Source: Coprinellus micaceus (lineage: Eukaryota; Basidiomycota; Agaricomycetes; Agaricales; Psathyrellaceae). From it: a stretch of 64,000 nucleotides of DNA. A program made the position numbers and the translations under genes. The notes beneath the pieces are model-generated. The model made no database searches. It saw nothing but the letters and a program-made list of their open reading frames with translations, and was not told where the DNA came from. Positions 1 to 9,371 of this stretch are shown here, piece after piece. Numbering within the stretch: the stretch's first letter is position 1; each line of letters begins with the position of its first letter. The stretch spans positions 3,348,001 to 3,412,000 of the forward strand of contig OX596337.1 in the NCBI GenBank assembly GCA_951394405.1, read 5' to 3'.

Positions 1-294
1 GGGGTGGGGTCGTACGAGTTCTTCAACTTCCTCCTTGGAGAGGTGGTCTCCATACCTATCGTGCTCGGGGTCGCTAACCTCGTACAGGTGCTTCTCGAGA
101 ACGGGGAAGTTGGGCTGGGGAAGGCCGATGCGAAGGACAATCGTATGGTCAGGAGCCGGCTTCGCGTGCTCGACCCACCCACGGGGGACGTGGACGGTCT
201 CCTTAACATGGAACCGTCCATGGCCTGGGTCGGCGAGGGCGAAGGAGTTGAAGGAGGAGAGGGCTAAGACCAAGAGACCCACGGAGAGACGCAT
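1..294 (-). CDS. Sedolisin (S53) protease, N-terminal part only
   Basis: The first 98 codons of a secreted serine-carboxyl protease, running off the left edge of the window. The ATG at 294 opens a hydrophobic signal peptide (MRLSVGLLVLALSSFNSFA, cleavage likely near residue 21). It is followed by a pro-domain of the kumamolisin-activation type: the segment HVPRGWVEHAKPAPDHTIVL is the usual start, and SDPEHDRYGDHLSKEEVEEL is the conserved block in which the pro-domain presents its DPxHxxYGxHLS motif. The catalytic domain (SxDxE) lies outside the window. Fungal members are secreted acid tripeptidyl or endopeptidases used to digest protein outside the cell. The family call is sure; which sedolisin subfamily it is cannot be told from this part. 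Confidence 0.9.
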   Translation of the reverse strand, partial: MRLSVGLLVLALSSFNSFALADPGHGRFHVKETVHVPRGWVEHAKPAPDHTIVLRIGLPQPNFPVLEKHLYEVSDPEHDRYGDHLSKEEVEELVRPHP

Positions 295-1212
295 GACGGA
301 CGTGCGGGATAGGGTAGCTGCCTGGGGCGGATATCATCTCGCTGCGCATCTGAGTTTTATAGGAATACGGCATGACGCGACCATGTGTGCTTCTCTGGCT
401 TCGACGCCAAGGCCTTGCGCCTTTTTGATTCCGGCGTGAGGGAGGGCTATTTATATCCGCAGCGCACATGGAGGTGGGGGGATCACCAGGACGACCTGAC
501 GACTTCATTTGAGGACGGAGAGCCAAAATACAAGGACTTCCATAGCCTGGTCGGTTAGTACGACAAGGGAATGGTTGTGCACTCTTCCGCGACGTGAAGA
601 GCGACAGCAGGCATCGATGCGCGTCCGTGGGTGGCGGCAGGTGCTGGCCGTGCTTCCAAGCGTGTGCTATTACGCCTGGACTGGGGTAAATAGGTCCCTT
701 CGCTGAAGGTGAGTTAAATAATCAAACAGTCACCAAGCTTCTTGACTGTACGTACTCTTCTACTATTCGCGGGAGGTGCATGCCTCTGGTGGGCGGGTCC
801 TGTAGGTGACTGAGGCTAACGTTTCAATTCACCTTCACCTTGGCGAACCGCCCCGGCTCGAAAGAAATCAATTCATCGCCTTCAACGTACATACACACCA
901 GATACACACACACATGTAGAATCATAACCTCCTAAGAGTTCGCCTTGGCGGATCGTCTGTTTGAGCTTTTGATCTTGCAGCCCCTTCACTTGTCAAGCGT
1001 TCCAGCGACATAGGTTCCGTCTATCCTTCTATGAATGTGCATATTGACGGTGTGACTGTGGAGGTTGAGAGCAAGGGCCACGAGGGTCCTCAGTTAGTGT
1101 TGATGCTGTATTTGGCAGGGGCTTCCCGGTATTTGTCCATGTCTGCCAACGGCCTCTGGATCAAGAAAAAGGGTTTGGCTTTGAACGCGACCTCGATAAT
1201 TGAAAACACAAA
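295..1212. other. Divergent intergenic region, sedolisin / eIF3m
   Basis: About 0.9 kb between two divergent genes. It holds the sedolisin TATA box and presumably the eIF3m promoter and leader. A short run of CA repeats (tacacacaccagatacacacacaca region near 890-915) is visible. An upstream ATG at 1031 opens a reading frame of 123 codons that resembles nothing known and overlaps the eIF3m start, so I treat it as leader sequence. Confidence 0.5.
447..456 (-). promoter_or_regulatory. TATA box of the sedolisin gene
   Basis: On the minus strand the sequence reads ATATAAATAG, about 153 bp before the sedolisin ATG at 294. Position and sequence fit a core TATA element; the start of transcription was not seen directly. 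Confidence 0.55.
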
Positions 1213-2661
1213 ATGGCGTCCGATTCGGTCTCAATATTCGCAGAAGGGACCTTCGAGGAGCAGGTGCACTTCATGTATCCAATTCAGGTGTTTTGTAGCT
1301 CATATATCTCTCAATAGATCCTGGAATTGGTCACCTATGTTGCAAGGACCCGTCCTGAAGAGGAACGCGCTGCGTTCATCGCCCCATTCCAGGAGTCCTT
1401 GAAGGTCGTCGAGAGCGACGACGCCAATAGGGCTGCGCTCCAGAGTGTGCTCAAGGAGGTTAATGGGCTCGGCGATGGTTCAGAAAAGGGTGAGCATCGC
1501 TATATCGTTTGCTGTTGAAGTGGAAGAACTGATCTGAATGCAGAGGTCGAGGGTTTCTTCAACCTGCTCTACGCACACCTCTTCGCCCTCTTCCCTGATG
1601 CCAAGGAGCATCTCACCGGTCTCCTCGCATCCATCTCGTCGACCCCTGCAGACCGATTGCCCATCGCATATCGAGTGTACGGCCAATCCCACCTCTTACA
1701 GGCGAATCCTTAATCTAATCGCGTCTATTATACAGCCTCTCGAACCTCTTCAACTCCCTCCCCCGCTCCTCGCCTCTCCGCAGCGTCGTATACACGAACA
1801 TCCTGAACCTCGCGGTCTCCAACGACGACCTCGAGACCCTCCAGCTCTCCCAATCCGAAGTTTCCAAGTGGTTAGCAGAATGGGATGTCTCCGACGACGA
1901 AAAGGCCGCTTTCCTCAAAGCCCTCGTAGACGCCTACGCCAAGGCCGGTGAACCGTGAGCCCACTTCCCCCTTTCCCCTTCCCCAAACTTAACATCTAAT
2001 CTATATCATCTTATCTTCTCCCTTTCCCATTACCTATTTTAGCGCCCAATCCTACTCCTACTCCCTCCTCTACGTCCAACGCCTCCCCGCCTCCTCGGAC
2101 GCTGCCAAATCCGCCGCAGCGCAACTCATCGCCGACGCCCTCCGCCTCCCCTCCACATTCGATTTCGACGCCCTCTTCAAGCTCGACGCTGTCATCGCCG
2201 TCAAGGCCTCCGACCCCGAGCTCTTCAGCCTCCTCCAGGTCTTCCTCAACGACGGGTTGAAGGAATACGAAGCATGGCAAGCCGGCAAGGAAAACGTGCT
2301 CGCCAAGTACAACCTTGACCCCACCTCACTCACCCGCAAAATCCGCCTCCTGACCCTCGCCTCCCTCGCCTCGCAACACGTCGGGCAGAACCTCCCCTAC
2401 ACCACGATCTCCACCGCGCTCTCCATCCCCGTCGAAGAGACGGAGAAATGGACCATCGACGTCATCCGCGCGGGCCTCGTCTGGGGGAAGCTCTCCCAGA
2501 ACACCCAGTCCCTGCTCGTCACCCGCGCTACCCCGAGGAAGTTTGAAAAGGAGCAGTGGGAGGTTTTGGAGCAGAGACTTGTGGCGTGGAAGGAGGGGTT
2601 GAAGGGTGTGTTGGAGGTTGTGGTGGGGGCGAAGAGGGCGGCGGGGGTGCAGAGTGTGTAA
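1213..2661 (+). CDS. Translation initiation factor eIF3 subunit M
   Basis: PCI-domain subunit of the eIF3 complex, which binds the 40S ribosome and recruits mRNA. Five exons are supported by phase: 1213-1263, 1318-1489, 1544-1676, 1736-1954 and 2043-2661, giving 397 residues, the normal size for eIF3m. Recognition rests on the order of helical repeats (FFNLLYAHLFALFPDAKEHL near residue 78, then RVLSNLFNSLP near 118) and the PCI/winged-helix part toward the C-terminus: RKIRLLTLASLASQHVG, then PYTTISTALSIPVEETEKW, then VIRAGLVWGKLSQ. Introns are 54-88 bp with standard GT/AG ends. The ATG at 1213 was chosen because it leads directly into the conserved frame across the first intron. Very likely an essential cytoplasmic factor. 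Confidence 0.9.
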
Positions 2662-2981
2662 TGTAGAGAAGGGAGTGTTGTTGTAAAATACCCTGTGTGG
2701 GATCGATCTTTTCTTTGCTTTCATCTCTTTCAGTGGGACCACCTTCCCGTCCAGAGGCGATTCGAAAAATCTCAGCCCGACTTGAATGCTGAGCTAGTCC
2801 ACCTCACTCCTAGCTGTTTACTCACCTAACGAAGTGTGGGTCCATGATTGTCCACGAATCTTGATAGGGGAGAATCACATTTGACACAGCCACTCCACCT
2901 TGAACTTGAACCGCGACCACCACGACCTACTACCCGACATTCATACACCAACCGAAGCCAACGACGCATAAAGACACCACC

Positions 2982-4329
2982 ATGTTCAAGAAGAGGACCA
3001 GGCCATCTACCGTCGCCAAAGACACCCACGCGGCTATCGAAGACGACAATCCCGCCGAGGGAAATGCAGAGGATCTGATCGAGGAGGGTCCAGAGGAGGA
3101 ACCTAATCTACCGTCAGTCCGGGTTCTCTTGTCCCCTTCCACACTCTTTCTATTCCCCCTCCCCCCTACTACCCCCTTTATGCGTTTACCTGCACCCATT
3201 CTGCCCCTTCCCCCACCCACGAGTCCACTTGCTGATGTTTGGTAGAATCACAGACCTAATTGAATGGCGGAAGCTGAGGCGCGGAAGGGAGGGAATCGAC
3301 GTTGCCAAGCTCAACCTTGGGGACGCAAAGAGGAAGGCGAAGAAGAGAATTAGAGAGGAGGATAAGGGCGGTCTGAGGAAGGGTGCGGCGGAGGATGATG
3401 GGTGCGTTTATCGTTACCTTCTCTCTCTCATTTTCAAGGAGCCTCAACCCACGAGTACGGCACAGAATCGACGAAGAGGCAGCGAAGGAAGCCAAAGCGC
3501 GCCGAGTCGTGCGCAATAACAACTTTACGCAGCAGACCAACACTCTCGACGTTGATAAACACATGTACGTCCCCCTCCCTCCCCTCCCCTTCCAACCTAG
3601 CTTCCTTTACTCATATTCCAAGGATGGCCTACATCGAAGAAAACCTCAAGATCCGGAGCCGGCCAAAGGAGGGGGAGGAAGAGGAGGTGGAGAAGCCGTA
3701 TGATGCCCAGGACGAGGTGTTCAAGGCTGCGAGCGAGAAGTGGAAGGCTGGATTGCTTGGGTCTACGTCGAACGATGGGAAGAAGAGGGTGGAGGAGGGG
3801 AGTGTGACGAGTAGTATGGGCATGCTGACTGCTATCCCAGAGGTGGACTTGGGCATGGAGTGAGTGTGTCCTCGTTTCGTCAATCCGGCAGATTGTTGAC
3901 CTCACTTGAAGTACTCGGTTAAAGAACATTGAGGATACTGAGAAGGCGAAGCGTATGGTCGAGGAAAGGAAGAACACCCAGCCCAAGCTAAACCCCGACG
4001 AAGTTCACCTTGTTGCTTCCAGATGTACGCCCCTCCTCCCTTCTTTCCCCCACATTTCAACGTTTAACTCACCCTACTCACTTTCAGTCTATCGTCCTAA
4101 CCTTCGAGCCAAGTCTGACGCGGACATCATCCGAGACGCGAAGCTGGAAGCCATGGGTCTGAATCCGGAGGACCATGAGCATTCGTCTGCACACCACCAT
4201 AGATCGAATCATGACCGGCCACAGATGGCTACGGACGAGATGGTGCGTCGTCCCCGTTTCACCTAAAGAATGGCACTGATAGTCACCCTTTAGGTCATGG
4301 AGCGTTTCAAGAAGCGTATGCGCAAGTAG
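2982..4329 (+). CDS. Tls1 / C9orf78 (Hep59) family splicing factor
   Basis: Seven exons (2982-3112, 3246-3401, 3466-3564, 3623-3859, 3912-4024, 4088-4242, 4294-4329) encode 308 residues. The family hallmarks appear in order: a charged N-terminal part, DVDKHMMAYIEENL in the middle, GMLTAIPEVDLGMDTRLKNI (the signature of the Hep59 domain), SRFYRPN, and a basic tail ending MERFKKRMRK. Fission yeast Tls1 and human C9orf78 associate with the spliceosome (Brr2/Prp8 side) and affect splicing of selected introns, including telomere and heterochromatin genes; that role is inferred here. For exon 3 two acceptors keep phase. The one at 3466 (64-bp intron) is preferred over 3439, which would leave a 37-bp intron. 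Confidence 0.85.
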
Positions 4330-5336
4330 ATGCTCTCACAACGGTCTCTTATTTCCCTTGCTCGGCTGCGCTGCTGCACGCATGTATTTTTCTGCTCAAT
4401 CCCCTTCAACATGTATTCTTAGTAACCCCCTTGCTACGAAAGTCGCGATACAGATAAATACTCAACTACATCGTCTAACTCAGGCAACCTGAAATCTCGC
4501 CACTTGACCCGTTGTCCTCTGATTCTGATGTCTCCGGCCACGCTTCCTCCCCGTCCCGTTCCACCCTCACGCCAGATATCGCCTGAAGGCTTCGCTAATC
4601 TTTGCAGTGGAATTTGAGGCGCTTCTCGACCTCAACGTTCGTGTTCACTGTGTTAATGGACCGGGCGGATTGTACTCCCAGCTTAGCCGTCCCCGTGTCT
4701 CCGGAAATCATCTCCTTTCGATGAACGGTACCGTCGACCAGGACAGAGACAGCTCTGAAATTCGATTGCCTTCACACTAGGAGACTCCCGGGTGGAGGGA
4801 CTCCAGGAGCGGCGCGGTATCGGTGCAGTTGGACAGGATCGTTTGAAGAGGCATGCAGCTTGAATTTCTACCTTCGTTCGTCAATACGTGTTTGATTCGT
4901 CCCTGGAGGCCATGGAGGCGCTGAGGTCCCCAAGGTGCTTCATCTCCTCTGGAGAGCACGTCTGCCCATCGTGGGGCTCTGAAGATGCGTGGGCACCGGC
5001 GACGCCCCTTGCTTGTGACTGTGCCTGTGGGCACGGAGAAAATGCTCAGCCGTCCCTACTATCCATCGCCGCAGGTATATCGAACAAGGTATCCGGGTAT
5101 GTCGTCATCAGGAGAAGGTTTACACTGACGATAAGTACCTAAAATTACATGTTGGGAATACTGCACAGTGCACGCGCGTGAGAACGCGCCTCGGCGCTTA
5201 CGTCCCCGGCGCCTATTCTATTTGTTCAGACACTCGTACCAAGAAGCCAAAAATAAGTGCTGTTTGTTCTTAGGAGCCACAGTCCCTTCGGTCGGCACCT
5301 CCTTCTGCCCCGCCTTCCTCCCACGACTCTGACCGC
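4330..5336. other. Gene-free stretch downstream of the Tls1-like gene
   Basis: One kilobase holding the 3' UTR of the Tls1-like gene and, probably, the 3' UTR of the convergent F-box gene. Short frames on both strands (for example 4777-5034 minus and 4888-5142 plus) show no recognisable domain. I see no RNA gene or repeat here. Confidence 0.45.
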
Positions 5337-7136
5337 CTAACGTGCCTCCGAGTTTTGCCCACGACCCTCCAGCCTCACCCCCAATTCGGAGGCGCTGAGC
5401 AACAACTGGTACGTCTTGGGATCGCAATCGTAACAGCCCTGAAAGACCACCTCTCGAATCGGAGAAGAGACCCCGATCCGGTTTCGCAGGGTTTGAATGA
5501 GCCGGCCAGCGAGTCTCTGGTCGAGTGGCTCCTGCCTAAAGAAACCAGTTTTGTCGGCGTTGCCTTGGAATTGTATGGTTTTTAACCCTGGAAGCCAAGG
5601 GCCGGAGCGCTCCGAGCTGGAAGTATCGCCGCTTCCCTTTGTCTCATCGAAGTCAATTTGAAGGGCGGTGATGAACGACGAAAAGGAGCGGGAGTCGCTG
5701 AACATGACGGTGCGCAGCTCGGGGCAGGAAGCGAAGGTGCTTCTCCATTGTAAAGCTGGAATCTTGGAGACCTTGGAGAGGTTGAGCGAATGCAGCGAGT
5801 TGACATTTGGAAAGTAGTGGAAGAAGCTATTATATTCGTCGTCGTCCTCGTTGTTGAAAGAGACACGAAGGGTGCGACTAGCTGCAGGGTTCCGAACGAA
5901 GGGAGGTTGAAATTGAATCCCGATGGAGTGACCCGAGAAGGCGCCTGATCCCCACTGGCCACTGGCTTCGAGGTGCTTCGCCCCACCTTCAGTAAAGTTC
6001 CGACCCCTCTCTTCGTCCGTCCAGGCTGTGCGGAGGTCGTCGAGGATATCGTCCGTCTCTGAAGGATAGGCTCCGTGGTGGAACAGGAAGTGGATTGAAG
6101 TGGCCTTCGGTAGGTGAACCGATAGGGCGAACCGATGGATTTCCCTTTTTTCGTCGTGGATGACCAGTTTCCGGAGAAACGGGAGCGTGAGTTGAGCGCG
6201 TTTGAAATATCCGTCACGGTAATAAGACTCGAAGCCCGTGCGGGGCAGATATTCCATCAAGGTGAGTTCCTCCATGGCAACCGAGTTTTTCAAAAAGGCC
6301 GCGAATTCCTCGAGCGTAGGCTTCGGAGCGCCAGTCGGGAATTCTTCATCTTCGAACAGGTAGACACGCGTCAAATTGGCAGAGAATGGGATAGTCTTCC
6401 ACAGAGCTCCGGTGCTCTCCAGCTGCAGACTTCGGAGGGACGGGGCACCCCCTCCAAGGAATCCGACCGGCAACCCACCCCCAGACGCGAGGGGGTTGCA
6501 CTTGATAACAAGCTCTTCGAGGATGGGAGCCTCACCGGTCCATGTTGAAAGGAGCTTCTTGAGCTGAGGTGCTCCATGAGGGCCGAATTCAACGTCGACC
6601 GATCGCAAGCGCCCAGCATTGGACAGGAGGTCCTGGAGCACTGGCCGTAACCCCTCGCTGGAGGTGCTGGTGCGTTGACCGATGCTCGAAAACATATCAA
6701 GGAAGTGACGTGGGTTTGATTCATCGGCTGCTGGGAAACGAGATATCATATTGTGAAGGATTGATCCTGCGTCAGGGCCCTTGGAGAGGTCAACCTCGAT
6801 AGAAAGTGGCCTGTCCTTGGTCCAAGGAAGAACGGCGGAAGAGAAGGCAGGGCTCCCAACGGGTAACGTTGTCCAAAGGTCTGCACAACCTACACCAGCT
6901 GCACGCCAGGAACGACAGACGTGAATGACGAAGATCCAGTGGGTTTTTGGGCGACTCCCGTATCCTCGGGATATCATGAGGTCGCTGGCTGAGCGAAGGA
7001 TGAGGAATATCTGGGTCAGGAGCTCTGCGGGAAGAGAGGTAGCGGGGCACGGAGTGCAGGCAGTCTCTCCGACAGGCAGCATGGGGGTCGATAACGATAC
7101 GACGTTCCTGACTCCAAGGCGGTCGATCCTGTCCAT
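5337..7136 (-). CDS. Intact F-box-like protein, 599 aa
   Basis: A single-exon gene of the large Agaricomycete F-box family. The F-box is at residues about 32-85: SLPAELLTQIFLILRSA, then the WIFVIHVCRSWR stretch and CADLWTTLP, the usual Trp-rich end. The remaining 500 residues are irregular leucine-rich repeats. Such proteins are thought to act as substrate receptors of SCF ubiquitin ligases through Skp1; the substrate is unknown. It is the only complete member of the four F-box copies in this window. A second ATG at 7158 is in another frame and leads to a 122-aa shadow. The first 30 or so bases of this gene, with its promoter, are duplicated at 28.5-29.2 kb. Confidence 0.8.
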   Translation of the reverse strand: MDRIDRLGVRNVVSLSTPMLPVGETACTPCPATSLPAELLTQIFLILRSASDLMISRGYGSRPKTHWIFVIHVCRSWRAAGVGCADLWTTLPVGSPAFSSAVLPWTKDRPLSIEVDLSKGPDAGSILHNMISRFPAADESNPRHFLDMFSSIGQRTSTSSEGLRPVLQDLLSNAGRLRSVDVEFGPHGAPQLKKLLSTWTGEAPILEELVIKCNPLASGGGLPVGFLGGGAPSLRSLQLESTGALWKTIPFSANLTRVYLFEDEEFPTGAPKPTLEEFAAFLKNSVAMEELTLMEYLPRTGFESYYRDGYFKRAQLTLPFLRKLVIHDEKREIHRFALSVHLPKATSIHFLFHHGAYPSETDDILDDLRTAWTDEERGRNFTEGGAKHLEASGQWGSGAFSGHSIGIQFQPPFVRNPAASRTLRVSFNNEDDDEYNSFFHYFPNVNSLHSLNLSKVSKIPALQWRSTFASCPELRTVMFSDSRSFSSFITALQIDFDETKGSGDTSSSERSGPWLPGLKTIQFQGNADKTGFFRQEPLDQRLAGRLIQTLRNRIGVSSPIREVVFQGCYDCDPKTYQLLLSASELGVRLEGRGQNSEAR

Positions 7137-7793
7137 GGGGGTCGCCTTGAATGTTCATTTGAGTACCAATCTAACGTCCCGGAGGGGGTAAGGCTTACTT
7201 GTCACTGAAATAGTGGGTATATGCGTTTTTTTGAGGAGAGTAGGTCGACGTTCGAGGTCAAGTTGGGTCGAAGCTTCTTGCAAATTTGAGTTTGCTTTTG
7301 GTGATGGAGGCCCGAACCAAGTCCCCACGCCCGGGCCCTGCCACGCGAAATCCCTGAGCCAATCACCCACGAATCGAAGAGGACGGGGGGCTGGCTCTTT
7401 CGTTGCTCGCTTGCACGGTCGAAAAGCGTTAAATTTCGAGCACATAAGCTCCCATTCTCCTTTCATCCTTCAATCCTGCGACCGATGCTGCATTCACCAG
7501 CTGCGTCGCTCCACCAGCCTGTATTGGACCATTAGTTTCTCCCCTGGTTAAAGTCCACCCCCACGCTTCGAGCCATCCGACTGCGAGCCACCAGACTAGC
7601 ATCACCACTCCGCCCAAGCCTCGTTTTCCCATGCATATTTCTTCGTACACCCATTGTGCCTGTCCCCAAGTGATGAGTTCGATTCCTCGAGAAGAGTGAA
7701 TGTGCCCAAAGACGTGAAGCTTTGGGCGGATACGCCATAGGGCGGACAACAGAGCAGTGCAGCCAATGTGAGCCGAGTGGGAATACATATCAA
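7106..7793 (-). repeat. Donor copy of an inverted segmental duplication
   Basis: This segment covers the first bases of the F-box gene, the 290-bp spacer and the 3' third of the metallophosphoesterase gene. It is found again, inverted, at about 28488-29191. The spacer parts are the most alike: around 7250-7340 versus the reverse complement of 28960-29055 nearly every base agrees. The coding parts agree less well and carry small deletions in the other copy. Confidence 0.85.
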
Positions 7794-8514
7794 GGTGTCC
7801 GAAGGGTGGCCCATGAGTGATGAGAATGTCCGTTACAGCTGGGATACGCGACCAAATCGCGGCCCCGTCGTAGGGCGCGGAGCTGGAGGATTGGTATGCT
7901 AGCTGTGGGGGGATGCGAGGGTATTGGAATGCCCAGTTCCCCTGTTTGGGAGACCATGGGCTACCGTACAGTCTCAACGACCTCCCTCTTACGACCACTT
8001 CAACCGAGTTGTCGCAGAGATACGTCAAGGAGGGGTATGCCTTAGTGATGTAGGCTTCAATATCGTTCCCATCCCCCTCCTCAGGACCAGGTGAAAGACA
8101 TTTGTCGTGGTTCCCTGCGATGAAAACCTTGACTCGATGAGGTTGGGCGGCCAGCCAAGATAATACATCGTCAAGCTCTTGACGTGTCCCAGAGTTTGTA
8201 AGATCCCCTGAGTGAATTAATATATCGCCAGGTGGCAAAGGAGGTTGGGATGCGTGCGTGTTGTGCGTGTCGGAAATACAGACCACGCTAACCTTTGAGC
8301 GAGCCTTAGACGACGGGGACGGGGATAGATTGCGCTCTGGAGTAGCCCTCGCATAGGAATAAAGTGCCTTTGCAAGGAAGAGAGGCGGCGAGGAGATGAA
8401 CCTCTCCCAGGGCGTTGGCGGCCTTCGGTGGAGGATTGCGTCCATAGTAGTCGAGGTCAAAGAGGACTCGGAAGTGGAACTTCGGGCGTGGGAACTCGGA
8501 TTATTCACTCGCAT
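7429..8514 (-). CDS. Calcineurin-like metallophosphoesterase (MPPED / UPF0046 type)
   Basis: A 361-residue single-exon enzyme with all metal-binding motifs of the superfamily in order: CISDTHN (D-x-H) near residue 81, SGDLTNSG near 101, GNHDKCL near 133, ITHGPP near 231 and GHIHSSRG near 268. The set matches the MPPED1/MPPED2-like (239FB) group, which hydrolyse phosphodiesters or phosphomonoesters with a two-metal centre. The natural substrate in fungi is not known. After the catalytic domain there is a hydrophobic segment (VVMLVWWLAVGWLEAW) that may be a membrane anchor or a buried helix. The start is the ATG at 8514; a GTG three codons upstream (8523) is unlikely to be used. Its 3' end was copied to 28.5 kb, where it is broken. 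Confidence 0.85.
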   Translation of the reverse strand: MRVNNPSSHARSSTSESSLTSTTMDAILHRRPPTPWERFISSPPLFLAKALYSYARATPERNLSPSPSSKARSKVSVVCISDTHNTHASQPPLPPGDILIHSGDLTNSGTRQELDDVLSWLAAQPHRVKVFIAGNHDKCLSPGPEEGDGNDIEAYITKAYPSLTYLCDNSVEVVVRGRSLRLYGSPWSPKQGNWAFQYPRIPPQLAYQSSSSAPYDGAAIWSRIPAVTDILITHGPPFGHLDMYSHSAHIGCTALLSALWRIRPKLHVFGHIHSSRGIELITWGQAQWVYEEICMGKRGLGGVVMLVWWLAVGWLEAWGWTLTRGETNGPIQAGGATQLVNAASVAGLKDERRMGAYVLEI

Positions 8515-9371
8515 CGCGCCCACAACACAAAACTATAACATTCAGTTTCACAACCGGCCACCGCCAAAATCAGCCCTTTCAAAAGGAAGCAGCTCGCAAT
8601 GAATAACAACCGTGAACCAATAATTCAAAAGGGATACAACCCCTTGAGACCAGTGTGATGAAGACCTAATACAAGAAACAACATGAATATGAGGGGTCCA
8701 AAGCTAGTGCAAGGACCATGAGACGAGACCAAAAACGTAACGGTACATAGTATCAAAGAGCCATATGTAAGTGATGTTGAATGAACCTAAGAGCGTTCAG
8801 ATGGACAGGAGAGGGTCAGAGTGCTGGTATGGAAAGCGACAGGAGGAAAGGAGAGGGGATGGACGAGCTAGAGAGAGCAGAAAATGTATATGTAATGATG
8901 GTAACAGACACAGACATACGGACTGGAGACGACAGGTCATGGAAAACAACACAGAGGGGAGATATATAAATCGATAACCGGACAGACTGCAGTAGTAACA
9001 AAGAGTCCAGACTAGAGTAGTGGTGACGATGAGGGAACAGCAAACTACCAACGCAACAAGAGCAAAAAGGAACAATAATTCGGCATGGTGGGTGATGAAA
9101 GGGACACTAAAGCAAGAAAAGGTTCAGAAATAGGAAGCAAGACGCTGTTGAGTTACAACAACCAGCAATTGTGCGGTAAACAACACACTCAATCGGCGAC
9201 AGGTGTCCGAAGCGGACGAGCGAAAGGGAAACGTAGACAGCTAGATAGATGCAATAATGATGAACGCAACGTGGTGTCGCGGACGCGTAGACGGATCGAA
9301 GGGAACCCAAGGAAGACAAGGAAACGCGGGGTCGCACAGCAATACCAAAAGAAGGGGCGAAAGGGTCAAAT
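8515..9371. other. Spacer: Barentsz-like gene 3' UTR and phosphoesterase promoter
   Basis: 0.86 kb between two genes in the same (minus) direction. The sequence is purine-rich on the plus strand (9000-9370) and has no credible frame. It must hold the 3' UTR of the upstream minus gene and the promoter of the phosphoesterase gene. Confidence 0.5.

Noticed and set aside
4777..5142. Overlapping frames on both strands, with a TAPLLESLHPG piece resembling LRR text
   Set aside because: Too short and isolated to call an F-box relic; no F-box motif near it.
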